Shown here: positions 1 to 8,455 of the stretch, in pieces | Numbering within the stretch: position 1 is the first letter of the stretch | Layout of the letters: each line of letters starts with the position of its first letter | From: Euzebya sp. | GTDB taxonomy: Bacteria > Actinomycetota > Nitriliruptoria > Euzebyales > Euzebyaceae | NCBI RefSeq assembly: GCF_964222135.1 | Contig: NZ_CAXQBR010000006.1 | Coordinates: 32,786-96,785, forward strand | Length of the DNA: 64,000 nt | Direction of reading: 5' to 3' | The notes under the pieces: generated by a model | Told to the model about the DNA's origin: nothing | What the model saw: only the letters and a program-made list of their open reading frames with translations | Database searches by the model: none | Position numbers and translations under genes: made by a program

Positions 1-1184
1 TAGCCCGCGGGGAAGCCGCAGAAGTGGCCGCCGTCGGTGACGAGCGAGCGGTCGCGCGGCAGCAGCTCCTCGAGGCGCGCGCAGACCGTCCGGGGGTCGA
101 GGGCCTCGCCGTCGCTCGCGTCCGCGTGGGCTTGCGCGAGATCGAAGTCGTCGAGGCGCGCGCGGACCGCGGCGGTCCGGTACCCCTCCCCCTCGCACGG
201 GCCCGCGGCCACGAGCGCGTCGCGCATCTGCACCGCGGTTGCCCCCGCGTCGCCGACGACGGCCAGGGTCGCGGGCGTGTAGGCCCCGATCGCCCCCGCG
301 TCGGCGTCGACGTGGATCAGCTCGGTGGGGGGGCGGAACAGCGAACCGGCCTTCGAGGTGAACGAGTTGACGCTCGCGCCGAGGACGACGACCACGTCGG
401 CGTCGCGCAGCAGCTCGACGCCGAGGGGCGTGGCCAGGCCGCCGCAGATGCCCAGCGACCACGGGTGGCCGTCGAAGTACCCCTTGCCGGGTAGCGAGGT
501 GGCCAGCAGCGCGCCCGCGGCGTCCGCCAGGGCGATCGCCGCCTCCCGCGCCCCCGCGCGCACGGCCCCGCGGCCGGCCAGCACGATCGGCCGCTCCGCG
601 GTGCGGAGGCGTGCCACGGCGGCGGCGAGCTGGTCGGGGTCCGGAGCCACGACGTCGGCCTCGACCGGCGTCGGCGGGGGCGGGATCGCCCCGGCGTGCT
701 CGGCGTCCTGGACGTCGGTCGGCATCGAGATGGCCACCGGTCCCGGGGCGCGCCGCGCCCGCTCGAACGCGGCCGCGACGTCCGCGGCGGCGGTCTCGGC
801 CCGGAAGGGCTGGACGGGGATCCCCGCCGCGGCGAGCAGCGCGTCCTGGTCGCAGTCCTGCGGCAGCCCCGGCACGCCGTGCGGGGTGTCCCCCGCCAGC
901 AGCACGAGCGGGGTGCGCGCCTTCCGCGCCGAGATCAGCGCGGTGAGCGTGTTGGTCAGGCCCGGCCCCTGGGTGACCGTGCAGACGCCGACCCGGCCGA
1001 TGGTGCGCGCGTACCCGTCGGCCATCGCCAGCGCGGCGGCCTCGTGGCGGGCGCCGACCATCCGGACGCCGGCGGTGCTGGTGAGGTGGGGGATCAGCTT
1101 GAGGTTGCCGTCACCCATGACGCCGAAGACGTCGGTGACGCCCTGGTCGACGAGGACCCGGGCGACGGCCTCGTAGACCTTCAC
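1..1184 (-). CDS. Thiamine-diphosphate-dependent enzyme, acetolactate-synthase-like (3' end outside window)
   Basis: Translating the minus strand from a GTG at 1184 gives an open frame to the window edge. It begins VKVYEAVARVLVDQGVTDVF and has the ThDP pyrimidine-binding signature GARHEAAALAMADGYAR followed by TQGPGLTN, typical of acetolactate synthase/benzoylformate decarboxylase relatives. A central domain (VVVVLGASVNSFTSKAG) and the start of the ThDP-pyrophosphate domain (LVTDGGHF) follow, so about the last third is missing. The catalytic Glu of the N-terminal domain is present in RHEAAA. The GTG overlaps the upstream gene's stop (GTGA), implying translational coupling. The substrate cannot be read from the sequence; in this context a 2-keto-acid or acyl-CoA lyase is as likely as an anabolic enzyme. 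Confidence 0.85.
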   Translation of the reverse strand, partial: MKVYEAVARVLVDQGVTDVFGVMGDGNLKLIPHLTSTAGVRMVGARHEAAALAMADGYARTIGRVGVCTVTQGPGLTNTLTALISARKARTPLVLLAGDTPHGVPGLPQDCDQDALLAAAGIPVQPFRAETAAADVAAAFERARRAPGPVAISMPTDVQDAEHAGAIPPPPTPVEADVVAPDPDQLAAAVARLRTAERPIVLAGRGAVRAGAREAAIALADAAGALLATSLPGKGYFDGHPWSLGICGGLATPLGVELLRDADVVVVLGASVNSFTSKAGSLFRPPTELIHVDADAGAIGAYTPATLAVVGDAGATAVQMRDALVAAGPCEGEGYRTAAVRARLDDFDLAQAHADASDGEALDPRTVCARLEELLPRDRSLVTDGGHFCGFPAG

Positions 1185-1783
1185 CGGCGGGCTCCGACCA
1201 CCGTCGCGTCGTCACCGCCCCAGGGCGCGATCCGCCCGTCGCGCTCGTGGAAGCGGTCCGGCAGCTCGTCGACCATGTCCCAGGCCATCGACAGCCGTCC
1301 GTAGCCCACGTAGAGGGCGATGTGCATCCCGAGCTCGACGATCGCCGGCTCGTCGTAGTGCGCGCGGAGGTCCTCGATCGTCTGGTCGCTGATCGACAGG
1401 TGGTCGCTCGCGAGCAGGTCGGCGAACCGCAGTGCCGCGCGCTCGGCGTCGGTGAGGTCCGGCGCCTCCTCCGGCTTCTCGAGGGAGCAGACGAGGTCCT
1501 CGGTCACCCCCGCGTCCACCGCGTCGGCGTAGCGGATCGCCATGCAGCTGCGGCACTGGTTGTGGAAGGCCACGCGGAGCCGGACCAGCTCGACCAGCCG
1601 GGCCGGCAGCGTCGAGTTCGAGCGGATGCCCGCGGTGAACCGGACGTACGCCTCGGCCAGCTCGGGGCGGTGGGCGTAGATGCGCACGTTGCCGAGCTCG
1701 AGGTCGGTGCGGCCCTCGGGCTGGACCAGCTCCCGCAGGGAGGGCGTCCACTCGTCGGGGGGCAGCAGGCGGATGCGGCTCAT
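1181..1783 (-). CDS. Carboxymuconolactone decarboxylase/AhpD-like protein
   Basis: This 200-residue protein has the all-helical CMD/AhpD fold signature: VRLRVAFHNQCRSCMAIRY with a Cys77-x2-Cys80 pair that could cycle as a disulfide. The His normally three residues after the second Cys in AhpD is absent, and His74 lies before the pair, so peroxidase chemistry is not assured. Many such proteins in catabolic operons act as decarboxylases or dehydratases of unknown substrate. The ATG is well supported by a GGAGG just upstream. It sits in a four-gene minus-strand operon with the aldolase, a SnoaL-like protein and the ThDP enzyme. Confidence 0.8.
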   Translation of the reverse strand: MSRIRLLPPDEWTPSLRELVQPEGRTDLELGNVRIYAHRPELAEAYVRFTAGIRSNSTLPARLVELVRLRVAFHNQCRSCMAIRYADAVDAGVTEDLVCSLEKPEEAPDLTDAERAALRFADLLASDHLSISDQTIEDLRAHYDEPAIVELGMHIALYVGYGRLSMAWDMVDELPDRFHERDGRIAPWGGDDATVVGARR

Positions 1784-1822
1784 GGAGGTCCTCCGTGGGG
1801 GTCGGTGGCAGGGGAGGGGTGG

Positions 1823-2374
1823 CTAGCGCGGGACCCCGGGCACGTCCGGCAGGTCGGCCGGGGCGGGGTCGGTGCCGGGCCAGCGCTTCCGGTCGGGCTG
1901 GGCCAGGCCGGAGGGCAGCTCGGACAGCGGCATCGCGTACAGCTGCTGGACGGTCCGCTCGCGGAAGCGCCAGCGCCCGCCCTCGCGGACGTAGGCGTCG
2001 GCGTAGCGCAGCGCGATCACGACGGTCTCGTCGCCGATCGCCAGCTCGGCGTGGGCCGCCACCGTGCCGGACGCGGTGTCGGGGCCGGTGAAGGTCACCA
2101 CCTGGCTGTGGGGGTAGTGGTAGGTGGCGCCGAACTGCTCGGTCCGCTCGCGGTAGTACGCGACGACCGCGTCGCGCCCCCGGTTGGGGCCGAGCGAGCC
2201 CTGGAACACCGAGTCCTCGGCGTACATCTCGCCCACGGCGTCCCAGTCCCGGTCGTCGACGGCCATCGCGTAGGCGGCGACGAGGTCCTGCAGCTCCGCG
2301 CGGTCGACGAGCCACCGGACCTGCCCGGCGAGGTCGTCGGGGGCCGGCGAAGGTGCGCCCGGGGTCTGCGCCAC
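1823..2374 (-). CDS. SnoaL-like (NTF2-fold) protein
   Basis: The 183-residue product carries an NTF2-fold domain from about residue 20 to 150: a helical start (LVDRAELQDLVAAYAMAVDD), the D-W-D-x-V-G-E-M-Y pattern, then beta strands ending GGRWRFRERTVQQLY. This family includes polyketide cyclases, ketosteroid isomerase and dehydratases, and resembles the beta subunit of ring-hydroxylating dioxygenases. The C-terminal 40 residues are Pro-rich and probably disordered. Start is GTG, four bases after the aldolase stop, so it is co-transcribed. It is the first of three SnoaL-like proteins within 14 kb. The substrate is unknown. Confidence 0.75.
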   Translation of the reverse strand: MAQTPGAPSPAPDDLAGQVRWLVDRAELQDLVAAYAMAVDDRDWDAVGEMYAEDSVFQGSLGPNRGRDAVVAYYRERTEQFGATYHYPHSQVVTFTGPDTASGTVAAHAELAIGDETVVIALRYADAYVREGGRWRFRERTVQQLYAMPLSELPSGLAQPDRKRWPGTDPAPADLPDVPGVPR

Positions 2375-2378
2375 GGCG

Positions 2379-3059
2379 TCAGGCGGCGGAGCCGGCGGGG
2401 GCCATCCGGGCGCGCGCCTTGCGCTGCACGAGGCCCCAGGTGTGGGTCAGGTAGTCCGCCTTGGTCACGAGGGCCTTGACCCGCTCGACCATCTCGGACG
2501 GCATCTCCTCCGCGCCCGTCGGGGTGATCCGCACGTCGAGCTCGGCGGCGTACTCGAGGGTCACCATCAGGGACACGGCCTGCCCGAGGTCGGAGTGGAC
2601 GCAGATCGCGCCGTGGTAGGGGATGAGGAGGGTGTGGTTGGCACCGAGCGCCGGACCGACCGACTCGAAGTCGTCGTCGGGGCACATCGCGGTCTCGCCG
2701 GCGAAGAAGCTCGCCAGGTTGTGGTAGATCCGCGGCGGTCGCGACATCGCGCAGAGGGCGGTGATCCACGGGCCGTGGGTGTGGACGATGGCGTTGACGT
2801 CGCCCCGCTCGGCGTAGATGCCCTGGTGGAAGTCCGCGCCCAGGCTGACGACCCGGTCGCCGTCGACCTGACGTCCCTCGAAGTCGATGCGGACGACGTC
2901 GTCCGGCGTGATCTCCTCGAAGGTCTTGTCGAGGACGTTCATCCAGAACGTGTCGGACCCGGGGTCGCGCATGGAGACGTGCCCGCCGATCTCCGATCCG
3001 AGCCCGTAGGCCGCGAGCCCCCGGCACGCCAGTGCGATCTGCTCGGCTGGACTGGTCAT
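2379..3059 (-). CDS. Class II aldolase/adducin-family protein
   Basis: The 226-residue protein matches the fuculose-phosphate-aldolase/adducin fold. Zn ligands are visible in VNAIVHTHGPW (His93, His95), with a further His in IPYHGAICV. The usual GNxSxR substrate loop is present as GGHVSMR. These enzymes cleave or decarboxylate 2-keto or hydroxy compounds, and a phosphate need not be part of the substrate in catabolic clusters. It is the first gene of the minus-strand operon that runs to the left edge, with a short divergent region to the ketopantoate-reductase gene. The ATG has a nearby GGAGGA. Confidence 0.8.
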   Translation of the reverse strand: MTSPAEQIALACRGLAAYGLGSEIGGHVSMRDPGSDTFWMNVLDKTFEEITPDDVVRIDFEGRQVDGDRVVSLGADFHQGIYAERGDVNAIVHTHGPWITALCAMSRPPRIYHNLASFFAGETAMCPDDDFESVGPALGANHTLLIPYHGAICVHSDLGQAVSLMVTLEYAAELDVRITPTGAEEMPSEMVERVKALVTKADYLTHTWGLVQRKARARMAPAGSAA

Positions 3060-3125
3060 GGTGGTCCTCCTCGGGACGGCTCGACCGGACTGGCGGGACG
3101 CTAGCCCGCGCGGTCTAGGATATGC

Positions 3126-3142
3126 AAACCATGCGCATGTTT
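3126..3142. promoter_or_regulatory. Dyad in divergent intergenic region
   Basis: AAAC-C-ATGCGCAT-GTTT lies between the minus-strand aldolase operon (start 3059) and the plus-strand P450 operon (start 3175). The 8-bp core ATGCGCAT is a perfect palindrome flanked by complementary AAAC/GTTT arms offset by one base. Position and symmetry suggest an operator for a regulator that controls both operons; the regulator is not identified. A TAGGAT box at 3116-3121 may be a -10. Confidence 0.4.
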
Positions 3143-3174
3143 ACCCCATCTACCGGTGTCGGGAGGGCAGGGCC

Positions 3175-4188
3175 GTGCGCGTCCTGATCGCGGGCGCCGG
3201 ATCGCTCGGGACGGTCTACGGCGGCTTCCTCGCCCGGGCGGGCCACGACGTGCAGCTGCTGTGCCGCCCGGCCCACGCCGCAGCCGTCACCGGGCGGGGC
3301 GGGGTGGAGGTGCGCTCGATCGACGAGACGTTCGTCGCGCCCCTCCGGGCCACCGCGGACCCGACGGCGCTCGACGCGGTGGACGTGGTCGTCCTCGCCT
3401 GCAAGGCACCCGACACCTCGGACCTCCTCGGCGGCATCGCCCACCTCGCGGGATCCGTCAGCACGGCGGTGTCCATCCAGAACGGTGTGACGGGCGGCGC
3501 CGCCCTGGCCGGGTGGTGCGATCCGTCGGCGGTCGTGGGCGGGGTCAGCATGGTCGGCGGCACGCTGGTCGAGCCGGGCGTCGTGGCGCACACCCTGGCG
3601 GGGCCGACCTTCGTCGGGCCGCTCGGGGGGACGCGCGCCGGCGCGGCGGCGCAGCTCGCCGACGAGCTCGGGGCGGCGGGCCTCGAGGCGGTGCTGACCG
3701 ACCGGATCACGTCGGTCGAGTGGTCGAAGCTGGTCCACGCCAGCCCCTCGATGGCGCTCACGGCGCTGACCCGCCTGGACTTCCACCACGTCTTCGTGCA
3801 GCCGAACCTCGCCGAGGCGTTCCTTGACCTGGTCGTCGAGGGCGTGGCCATCGCCGACGCGGCCGGCGTGGCGGTGGACGACTGGCCCCACCTCCTCCCC
3901 GTGCGCACCCTCGCGCGGCTCCCGCGGGCCGAGGGCCTAGCGGCGGTGGCGGCCCACGGTCGGCGGCTGGTCGACGCGGGGATGACGTCGATCCGCATCT
4001 CGATGCTGCAGAGCATCGAGCGGGGACGGCGGACCGAGGTCGACGCGATCCACGGCCAGCTCGCGCGGGAGGCGGCCCGCCTGGGCGTCGCGGCACCGGC
4101 GACCCGGTTCGCCCACCAGGTCCTGTCCGGACTCGACCGGGTCCTGGTCCACCAGGGGGGAGAGGAGGAGGCACCGTGCAGCAGCTGA
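3175..4188 (+). CDS. Ketopantoate-reductase-family dehydrogenase (copy 1)
   Basis: This 337-residue protein starts VRVLIAGAGSLGTVYGGFLA, an N-terminal NAD(P)H Rossmann GxGxxG. The family's catalytic Lys is in VEWSKLVHA and the substrate-side Glu is in RRTEVDAIHG. I chose the GTG at 3175, preceded by GGGAGGG, because an upstream in-frame extension has no homology-like content. Although the fold is that of PanE, the position directly before a P450 and within a CoA/steroid-like cluster argues against pantothenate synthesis. Oxidation or reduction of a hydroxy-acid intermediate is more likely. It overlaps the P450 start by 13 bases. Confidence 0.82.
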   Translation: MRVLIAGAGSLGTVYGGFLARAGHDVQLLCRPAHAAAVTGRGGVEVRSIDETFVAPLRATADPTALDAVDVVVLACKAPDTSDLLGGIAHLAGSVSTAVSIQNGVTGGAALAGWCDPSAVVGGVSMVGGTLVEPGVVAHTLAGPTFVGPLGGTRAGAAAQLADELGAAGLEAVLTDRITSVEWSKLVHASPSMALTALTRLDFHHVFVQPNLAEAFLDLVVEGVAIADAAGVAVDDWPHLLPVRTLARLPRAEGLAAVAAHGRRLVDAGMTSIRISMLQSIERGRRTEVDAIHGQLAREAARLGVAAPATRFAHQVLSGLDRVLVHQGGEEEAPCSS

Positions 4189-5411
4189 TCGAGGACGCGG
4201 TCCTGGACGACTTCGAGGCGTTCGTCCGGGGCGACCGGACCGTCGACCGCCACGCGGTCTTCGCGCGCTGCCGGGCGGAGGCGCCGGTGTTCCGGTCCGA
4301 GGCGCTCGACGCCTGGGTCGTGACCCGCCACGCCGACGTCCGCGAGGTCATCGGCGACGAGGACCGCTTCCAGACCCTCCGCGAGGGGCCGGGCGCGCCC
4401 GTGTACGGCCCCTCGGTCCTGCAGTGGCGCGGCCGCGAGCACCAGCGGAAGGGCGGCATCGTCGCCAAGCGGCTCCGCAGCCCCCGGGCGGTGCGGGAGT
4501 TCGACGCGTTCGTCGCCGCGACGGCGGATCGGCTCGCCGACGACGTGGTGGCGCGGTCCGGACCGGTCGACCTGAAGGCCGAGTACGCCATGTGGTTGCC
4601 CCTGCTCGCCATCGGCGAGCTCATGGCCGTCGAGGGCGCCGACCGGTTCCGGGACTGGTACCACGACATCTCCGCGGGCGGGGTGTCCTCCATCGGCCAC
4701 CCCGAGACCCGCGCGCGGGCGTTCGACGCGCTCGACGAGCTGTGGGCCTTCCTCGACCCGATCATCGCCGAGCGCCGTCGCGACCCCGGTGACGACCTCC
4801 TCAGCGACCTGTGCACCGCGACCTACGACGACGAGCCGCTGCCCGTCGCGGAGATCCGGTCCATGGCTGCGTTCCTGCTGACCGCCGGGGTCGAGACGAC
4901 CGAGCGGGCCCTGTCGAGCTTGCTGGTCCACCTCTTCACCACGCCGTCGGACTGGCACGCCCTGCGCGCCGACCCCTCCCTCGTCGTGCCCGCGATCGCC
5001 GAGTCGCTGCGGTTCCTGCCGCCTGTGCAGGGCCTCACCCGGCTGGCCATCGACGACGTCGAGCTGCACGGCGTCGAGATACCCGCCGGTGACCGGTTCC
5101 TCGCCCTGATCGCCTCGGCCAACCGCGACGACGAGGTGTTCGAGGACCCCCGGTCGTTCCGGTTGGACCGCTTCGCCGACGACGCGGAGCGGCAGTTCAC
5201 CAACGCCGGTCAGATCCTGCCCTTCGGTGCGGGGCGCCACCACTGCACGGGCTCGCAGCTCGCGCGCCTGGAGATGCTCCACGGACTGCGCGCGCTGCTC
5301 GCGCGGGTGGAGTCCGCAGACTTCGCCGTGGGCGGCCCGCCGCCTCCCGAGGGCTTCCTGCTCGTGTCCCCCGGATCGGTCGAGGTCACCCTGCGCACGG
5401 GGGCGCGCTGA
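4176..5411 (+). CDS. Cytochrome P450
   Basis: The 411-residue soluble bacterial P450 has all family landmarks. The I-helix is TAGVETTERAL (a Gly-x-Glu-Thr-Thr version of the oxygen-activating motif), the K-helix ExxR is ESLRFLPP, and the heme loop FGAGRHHCTGSQLA carries the thiolate ligand Cys357. There is no membrane anchor. It needs a ferredoxin and reductase, and neither is encoded nearby. The GTG start lies inside the end of the upstream reductase gene, so the two are translationally linked. In actinobacterial catabolic clusters such P450s hydroxylate alicyclic or terpenoid/steroid substrates; the exact one cannot be told here. Confidence 0.93.
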   Translation: MQQLIEDAVLDDFEAFVRGDRTVDRHAVFARCRAEAPVFRSEALDAWVVTRHADVREVIGDEDRFQTLREGPGAPVYGPSVLQWRGREHQRKGGIVAKRLRSPRAVREFDAFVAATADRLADDVVARSGPVDLKAEYAMWLPLLAIGELMAVEGADRFRDWYHDISAGGVSSIGHPETRARAFDALDELWAFLDPIIAERRRDPGDDLLSDLCTATYDDEPLPVAEIRSMAAFLLTAGVETTERALSSLLVHLFTTPSDWHALRADPSLVVPAIAESLRFLPPVQGLTRLAIDDVELHGVEIPAGDRFLALIASANRDDEVFEDPRSFRLDRFADDAERQFTNAGQILPFGAGRHHCTGSQLARLEMLHGLRALLARVESADFAVGGPPPPEGFLLVSPGSVEVTLRTGAR

Positions 5412-5412
5412 C

Positions 5413-6366
5413 GTGCGGTGGGCGATCGTCGGCGCGGGGGCGATGGGCAGCACGTTCGGGGGCTACCTGGCCCTGGCCGGGCACCGGGTGGTCCTGGTCG
5501 ACGTGCGGGAGGACCACGTGCGCGCGGTTCGCGAGCGCGGGCTCGAGCTGCGCCGGCCGGGCGGGGAAGACGTGGTCGTCGAGCTCGACGCCACCACGGA
5601 CCCGCCGCGTGACGTCGACGCCGTCGACGTGGCGCTGTTCCTCTGCAAGGGCTGGGCGACCGTCGACGCCGCGCGGTCGATCGCCCATGCCCTGGGTCCC
5701 GAGAGCTGGGCGGTCACCGTGCAGAACGGGCTCGGGAACGACCGCCGGCTCGCCGAGGTCCTCGGCGTGAGCCGGGTGGTGCCCGGCACCACGACGGTGG
5801 GCGCGATGAGCGAGGCGGCAGGGGTCGTCGCCGCCGCACCCGGCACCGTGGAGGGCCGGTCGCTGACCCAGCTGGGGCCACCGCGCGGATCCTCTGCCGT
5901 CCCCGACGCCGTCCACGCGATCGCGGCGGCGCTGACCGCGGCCGGCCTCCCCGCCGAGGCGCTCGACTCCGCCGACGTCGTCATCTGGACCAAGGTCGCC
6001 ATGGCCGCCTCGATGGGCTGCCTCACCGCGGTGCTGCGCCGCACCGTCGCCGACGTCGTCGATGACCCGACCGCCTGGGAGCTGTGGACGGACGTCTTCG
6101 AGGAGGTCGTGGCGGTCGCTCGAGCCAGCGGCGTGGAGCTGGACGCCGATGCCCTGCTGGCCCACTGCCGCGAGACCTACGCCGCCGTCGGCCACCACAC
6201 GACCTCGATGGCCGCCGACGTCGTCGCCGGGCGGCGGACCGAGGTCGACAGCCTCGCCCTCGAGGTCGCCCGCCGCGGGCGCGAGGTCGGCGTCCCCACG
6301 CCGGTCACCGACACCGTCGGCCGCTTGATCGCCGCCCTCGAGGGCTCCTACGAGCGCGCCCTGTAG
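5413..6366 (+). CDS. Ketopantoate-reductase-family dehydrogenase (copy 2)
   Basis: This 317-residue paralogue of the gene at 3175 starts VRWAIVGAGAMGSTFGGYLA (NAD(P)-binding GxGxxG). It has the catalytic Lys in IWTKVAMAASMGCL and the conserved GRRTEVDSL near the C-terminus. The GTG begins one base after the P450 stop. Longer in-frame starts lie inside the P450 and are not believed. Having two divergent members on either side of one P450 suggests sequential or stereospecific oxidations of the P450 product rather than simple redundancy (inference). Confidence 0.82.
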   Translation: MRWAIVGAGAMGSTFGGYLALAGHRVVLVDVREDHVRAVRERGLELRRPGGEDVVVELDATTDPPRDVDAVDVALFLCKGWATVDAARSIAHALGPESWAVTVQNGLGNDRRLAEVLGVSRVVPGTTTVGAMSEAAGVVAAAPGTVEGRSLTQLGPPRGSSAVPDAVHAIAAALTAAGLPAEALDSADVVIWTKVAMAASMGCLTAVLRRTVADVVDDPTAWELWTDVFEEVVAVARASGVELDADALLAHCRETYAAVGHHTTSMAADVVAGRRTEVDSLALEVARRGREVGVPTPVTDTVGRLIAALEGSYERAL

Positions 6367-6388
6367 CCGACCCGATCCAGGAGGACCC

Positions 6389-6808
6389 GTGGACATCACC
6401 GACCGACTCGACATCCTCGACCTGATCAGCCGCTACGGCCACTGCTACGACGAAGGCGACCTCGACGCCATGGCGGACTGCTTCACGGCTGACGCGACGT
6501 TCGAGATCCGCGGCGGCATCGCCGGGATGCCCGCGGTCATGGAGGGGCGCGAGGCGATCCGCCAGGCGATGGGTGCACGACGTGCGTCGACCGCGACCGC
6601 GCAGCGACGCCACCTCATCACGAACGCCATCGTCGACGCGGACGGCCCCCATCGCGCTCGCACCGCCAGCTACCTGCTGCTCGGCTCCACGGTCGAGGGC
6701 TCGCTGCACCTGCCGGTCACCGGCCGCTACGCCGACGTGGTCGTGCGCGACGGCGGGCGGTGGCGCTTCGCCGAGCGCGTGCTGACGATGGACGGCGCGA
6801 TCGCCTGA
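6389..6808 (+). CDS. SnoaL-like (NTF2-fold) protein
   Basis: The 139-residue single-domain NTF2-fold protein starts MDITDRLDILDLISRYGHCY and contains the DLDAMADCFTADATFEI and GGRWRFAERVLTMDG hallmarks of SnoaL_4-type proteins near ring-hydroxylating enzymes. An AGGAGG precedes the GTG. It closes the P450 operon, 22 bases after the second reductase, and ends three bases from the convergent flavoprotein gene, leaving no room for a conventional terminator. A dehydratase, isomerase or binding role is possible; no catalytic pair is certain. Confidence 0.75.
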   Translation: MDITDRLDILDLISRYGHCYDEGDLDAMADCFTADATFEIRGGIAGMPAVMEGREAIRQAMGARRASTATAQRRHLITNAIVDADGPHRARTASYLLLGSTVEGSLHLPVTGRYADVVVRDGGRWRFAERVLTMDGAIA

Positions 6809-6811
6809 GCC

Positions 6812-8455
6812 TCAGCGCGCCCAGTCCCGTGCGGCGAGGTAGCTCGCCGCCATGCCGCGGGACAACGAGAACCCGCTGTTGTAGCCGGCGCCGGAGTTGG
6901 TCATCGCCACGGCGGAACCCGACCCGTAGAGCCCCGGGATCGGCGTCCCGGTGCGGTCGACCACCCTCCCGCCGGTCGTCACACCCAGCCCCGCCGCCGG
7001 GATCCCGGTCATCGACAGGCGCAGCTCGACGGCGTGGAACGGCGGGACCTCGAGCGTGCCGATGTTCGGGTGCGGCCGGTGGTGGGCGTCGCCCTTGAAC
7101 CGCTGGCTCCACGGCCGCGCGCCGCGCTGGTGGTCCGGGTCGCGCCCCTCGGCCGCGTGCACGTTGTAGCGGGCGACGGTGGCGGCGAGACCGTGCGGGT
7201 CGATGCCCACCGCAGCCGCCAGCGCCTCCAGGCTGTCGGCGGACGCGGCGACGTCCGGCGGGTAGGTGCCGCCCGGCGGGATGTGCGCCAGCCCGTAGCG
7301 CTGGCGGTGCCGGTCGTCTGTGACCATGAAGAAGGGGAGGTGGCGGTACCGACCCGAGGCGGTGCGCGCACCGAGCGCGGCAGCCGTGATCGCGTTGGGG
7401 AACGCGTCGTCGCAGAAGCGGCGGCCCTCCGCGTCCACCACGATGGCGTGGGGCAGGCCGTGCTCGTGGCACTGCCGGTCGCCGCTGTCACCGGGGAACG
7501 CCGGATCGACGCGGAGGCTCGGGAGGCGAGCGGCGGACTCGGCGGGCAGCTCGACCACCCGTGCGCCGACCGACTCCGCCAGGCGCACCGCGTCGCCGGT
7601 CAGGCTCGTCGGCGCGACGGACCCGGCGTGGGCCCGCGGGGTGCCGGAGAACCGCTCGGCCAGCTCGCCGTCGCTGTCGTAGCTCCCCGTGGCGAGCAGC
7701 ACCGCGCCGGGTTCGACCCACGTCTCGCCGCCCCGCGTGACCCGGGCGCCCACGACCGCGCCGTCGCTGACCTGGACCTCGGTGATCGCGGTGCCCGTCA
7801 GCAGGGGCACGCCCCGCTCGGCGACCGCCACGACCATCGTGGCGGCGAGGGCCTGGCCGAACGTCATCACGTCCCGCGCGCGCCGGTCGGCGAGCACGTC
7901 GGCGTCCAAGTGGCGACGGCTGGCCTGGCCGCCCCAGTCGAACAGCTCCGCGTAGGTGACGCCGCTGGGGAAGTGAACGGACGGGGGGAGGAGGTCCCGC
8001 AGCGCGCCCAGGCGATCGCCGTCCACCGGCGCGGGCGTGAGGTAGCGACCCTCCGCCGTGCTGCCCGGGTGGGTGGGGTGGTGGTAGTCGGGGAACCCGG
8101 CGATCAGCGACCACTCGACGGCCCCGACCTCCTCCAACCACGACGCGGCCACCGGCGCGGTCGCCAACCACTCCTCCATGACCGCGTCGTCGAGGAGGTC
8201 GGGGTGGTCAGCCGTCAGCGCCCGGACGTACGTCGCGCCCGCGGCCACGTCGTCGACGATCCCGGCAGCCGCGGCGACGTGGTTGCCGGCGACCCAGACC
8301 TGCCCACCCGAGAGCGCCGTCGCCCCGCCCAGGAGCGGACCCTTCTCGCAGACGACGACGTCGAGGCCGGCGTCGTGCGCGGCCAGCGCGGCGACGAGAC
8401 CTGCGAACCCGCTGCCGGCGACGACCAGGCGGCCGCGGTCGTCCGACGCGGTCAC
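6812..8455 (-). CDS. FAD-dependent dehydrogenase, KstD/fumarate-reductase-like (copy 1)
   Basis: This 547-residue flavoprotein has an N-terminal dinucleotide site (LVVAGSGFAGLVAALAAHDA) with the ATALSGG loop of the succinate dehydrogenase/3-ketosteroid-Delta1-dehydrogenase family. The C-terminal FAD signature is IPGLYGSGSAVAMTNSGAGY. The GTG start overlaps the stop of the upstream paralogue (GTGA), so I did not use the much longer upstream frame. Family members dehydrogenate ring ketones next to a carbonyl or reduce enoates. Together with the paralogue and the P450 this favours a cyclic ketone or steroid-like substrate, which is inference. Confidence 0.85.
   Translation of the reverse strand: MTASDDRGRLVVAGSGFAGLVAALAAHDAGLDVVVCEKGPLLGGATALSGGQVWVAGNHVAAAAGIVDDVAAGATYVRALTADHPDLLDDAVMEEWLATAPVAASWLEEVGAVEWSLIAGFPDYHHPTHPGSTAEGRYLTPAPVDGDRLGALRDLLPPSVHFPSGVTYAELFDWGGQASRRHLDADVLADRRARDVMTFGQALAATMVVAVAERGVPLLTGTAITEVQVSDGAVVGARVTRGGETWVEPGAVLLATGSYDSDGELAERFSGTPRAHAGSVAPTSLTGDAVRLAESVGARVVELPAESAARLPSLRVDPAFPGDSGDRQCHEHGLPHAIVVDAEGRRFCDDAFPNAITAAALGARTASGRYRHLPFFMVTDDRHRQRYGLAHIPPGGTYPPDVAASADSLEALAAAVGIDPHGLAATVARYNVHAAEGRDPDHQRGARPWSQRFKGDAHHRPHPNIGTLEVPPFHAVELRLSMTGIPAAGLGVTTGGRVVDRTGTPIPGLYGSGSAVAMTNSGAGYNSGFSLSRGMAASYLAARDWAR

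Noticed and set aside
24..1176. Several plus-strand frames at the left edge
   Set aside because: The minus strand encodes a recognisable thiamine-diphosphate enzyme over the same bases and runs off the edge.
3216..5453. 745-codon minus-strand frame under the reductase-P450 genes
   Set aside because: No domain signatures; the plus strand encodes a complete P450 and reductases with overlapping stops and starts.
3175..6366. Pantothenate biosynthesis (panE) for the two ketopantoate-reductase-family genes
   Set aside because: The fold matches but no panB/panC/panD neighbours exist and both genes are embedded in a P450 catabolic operon.
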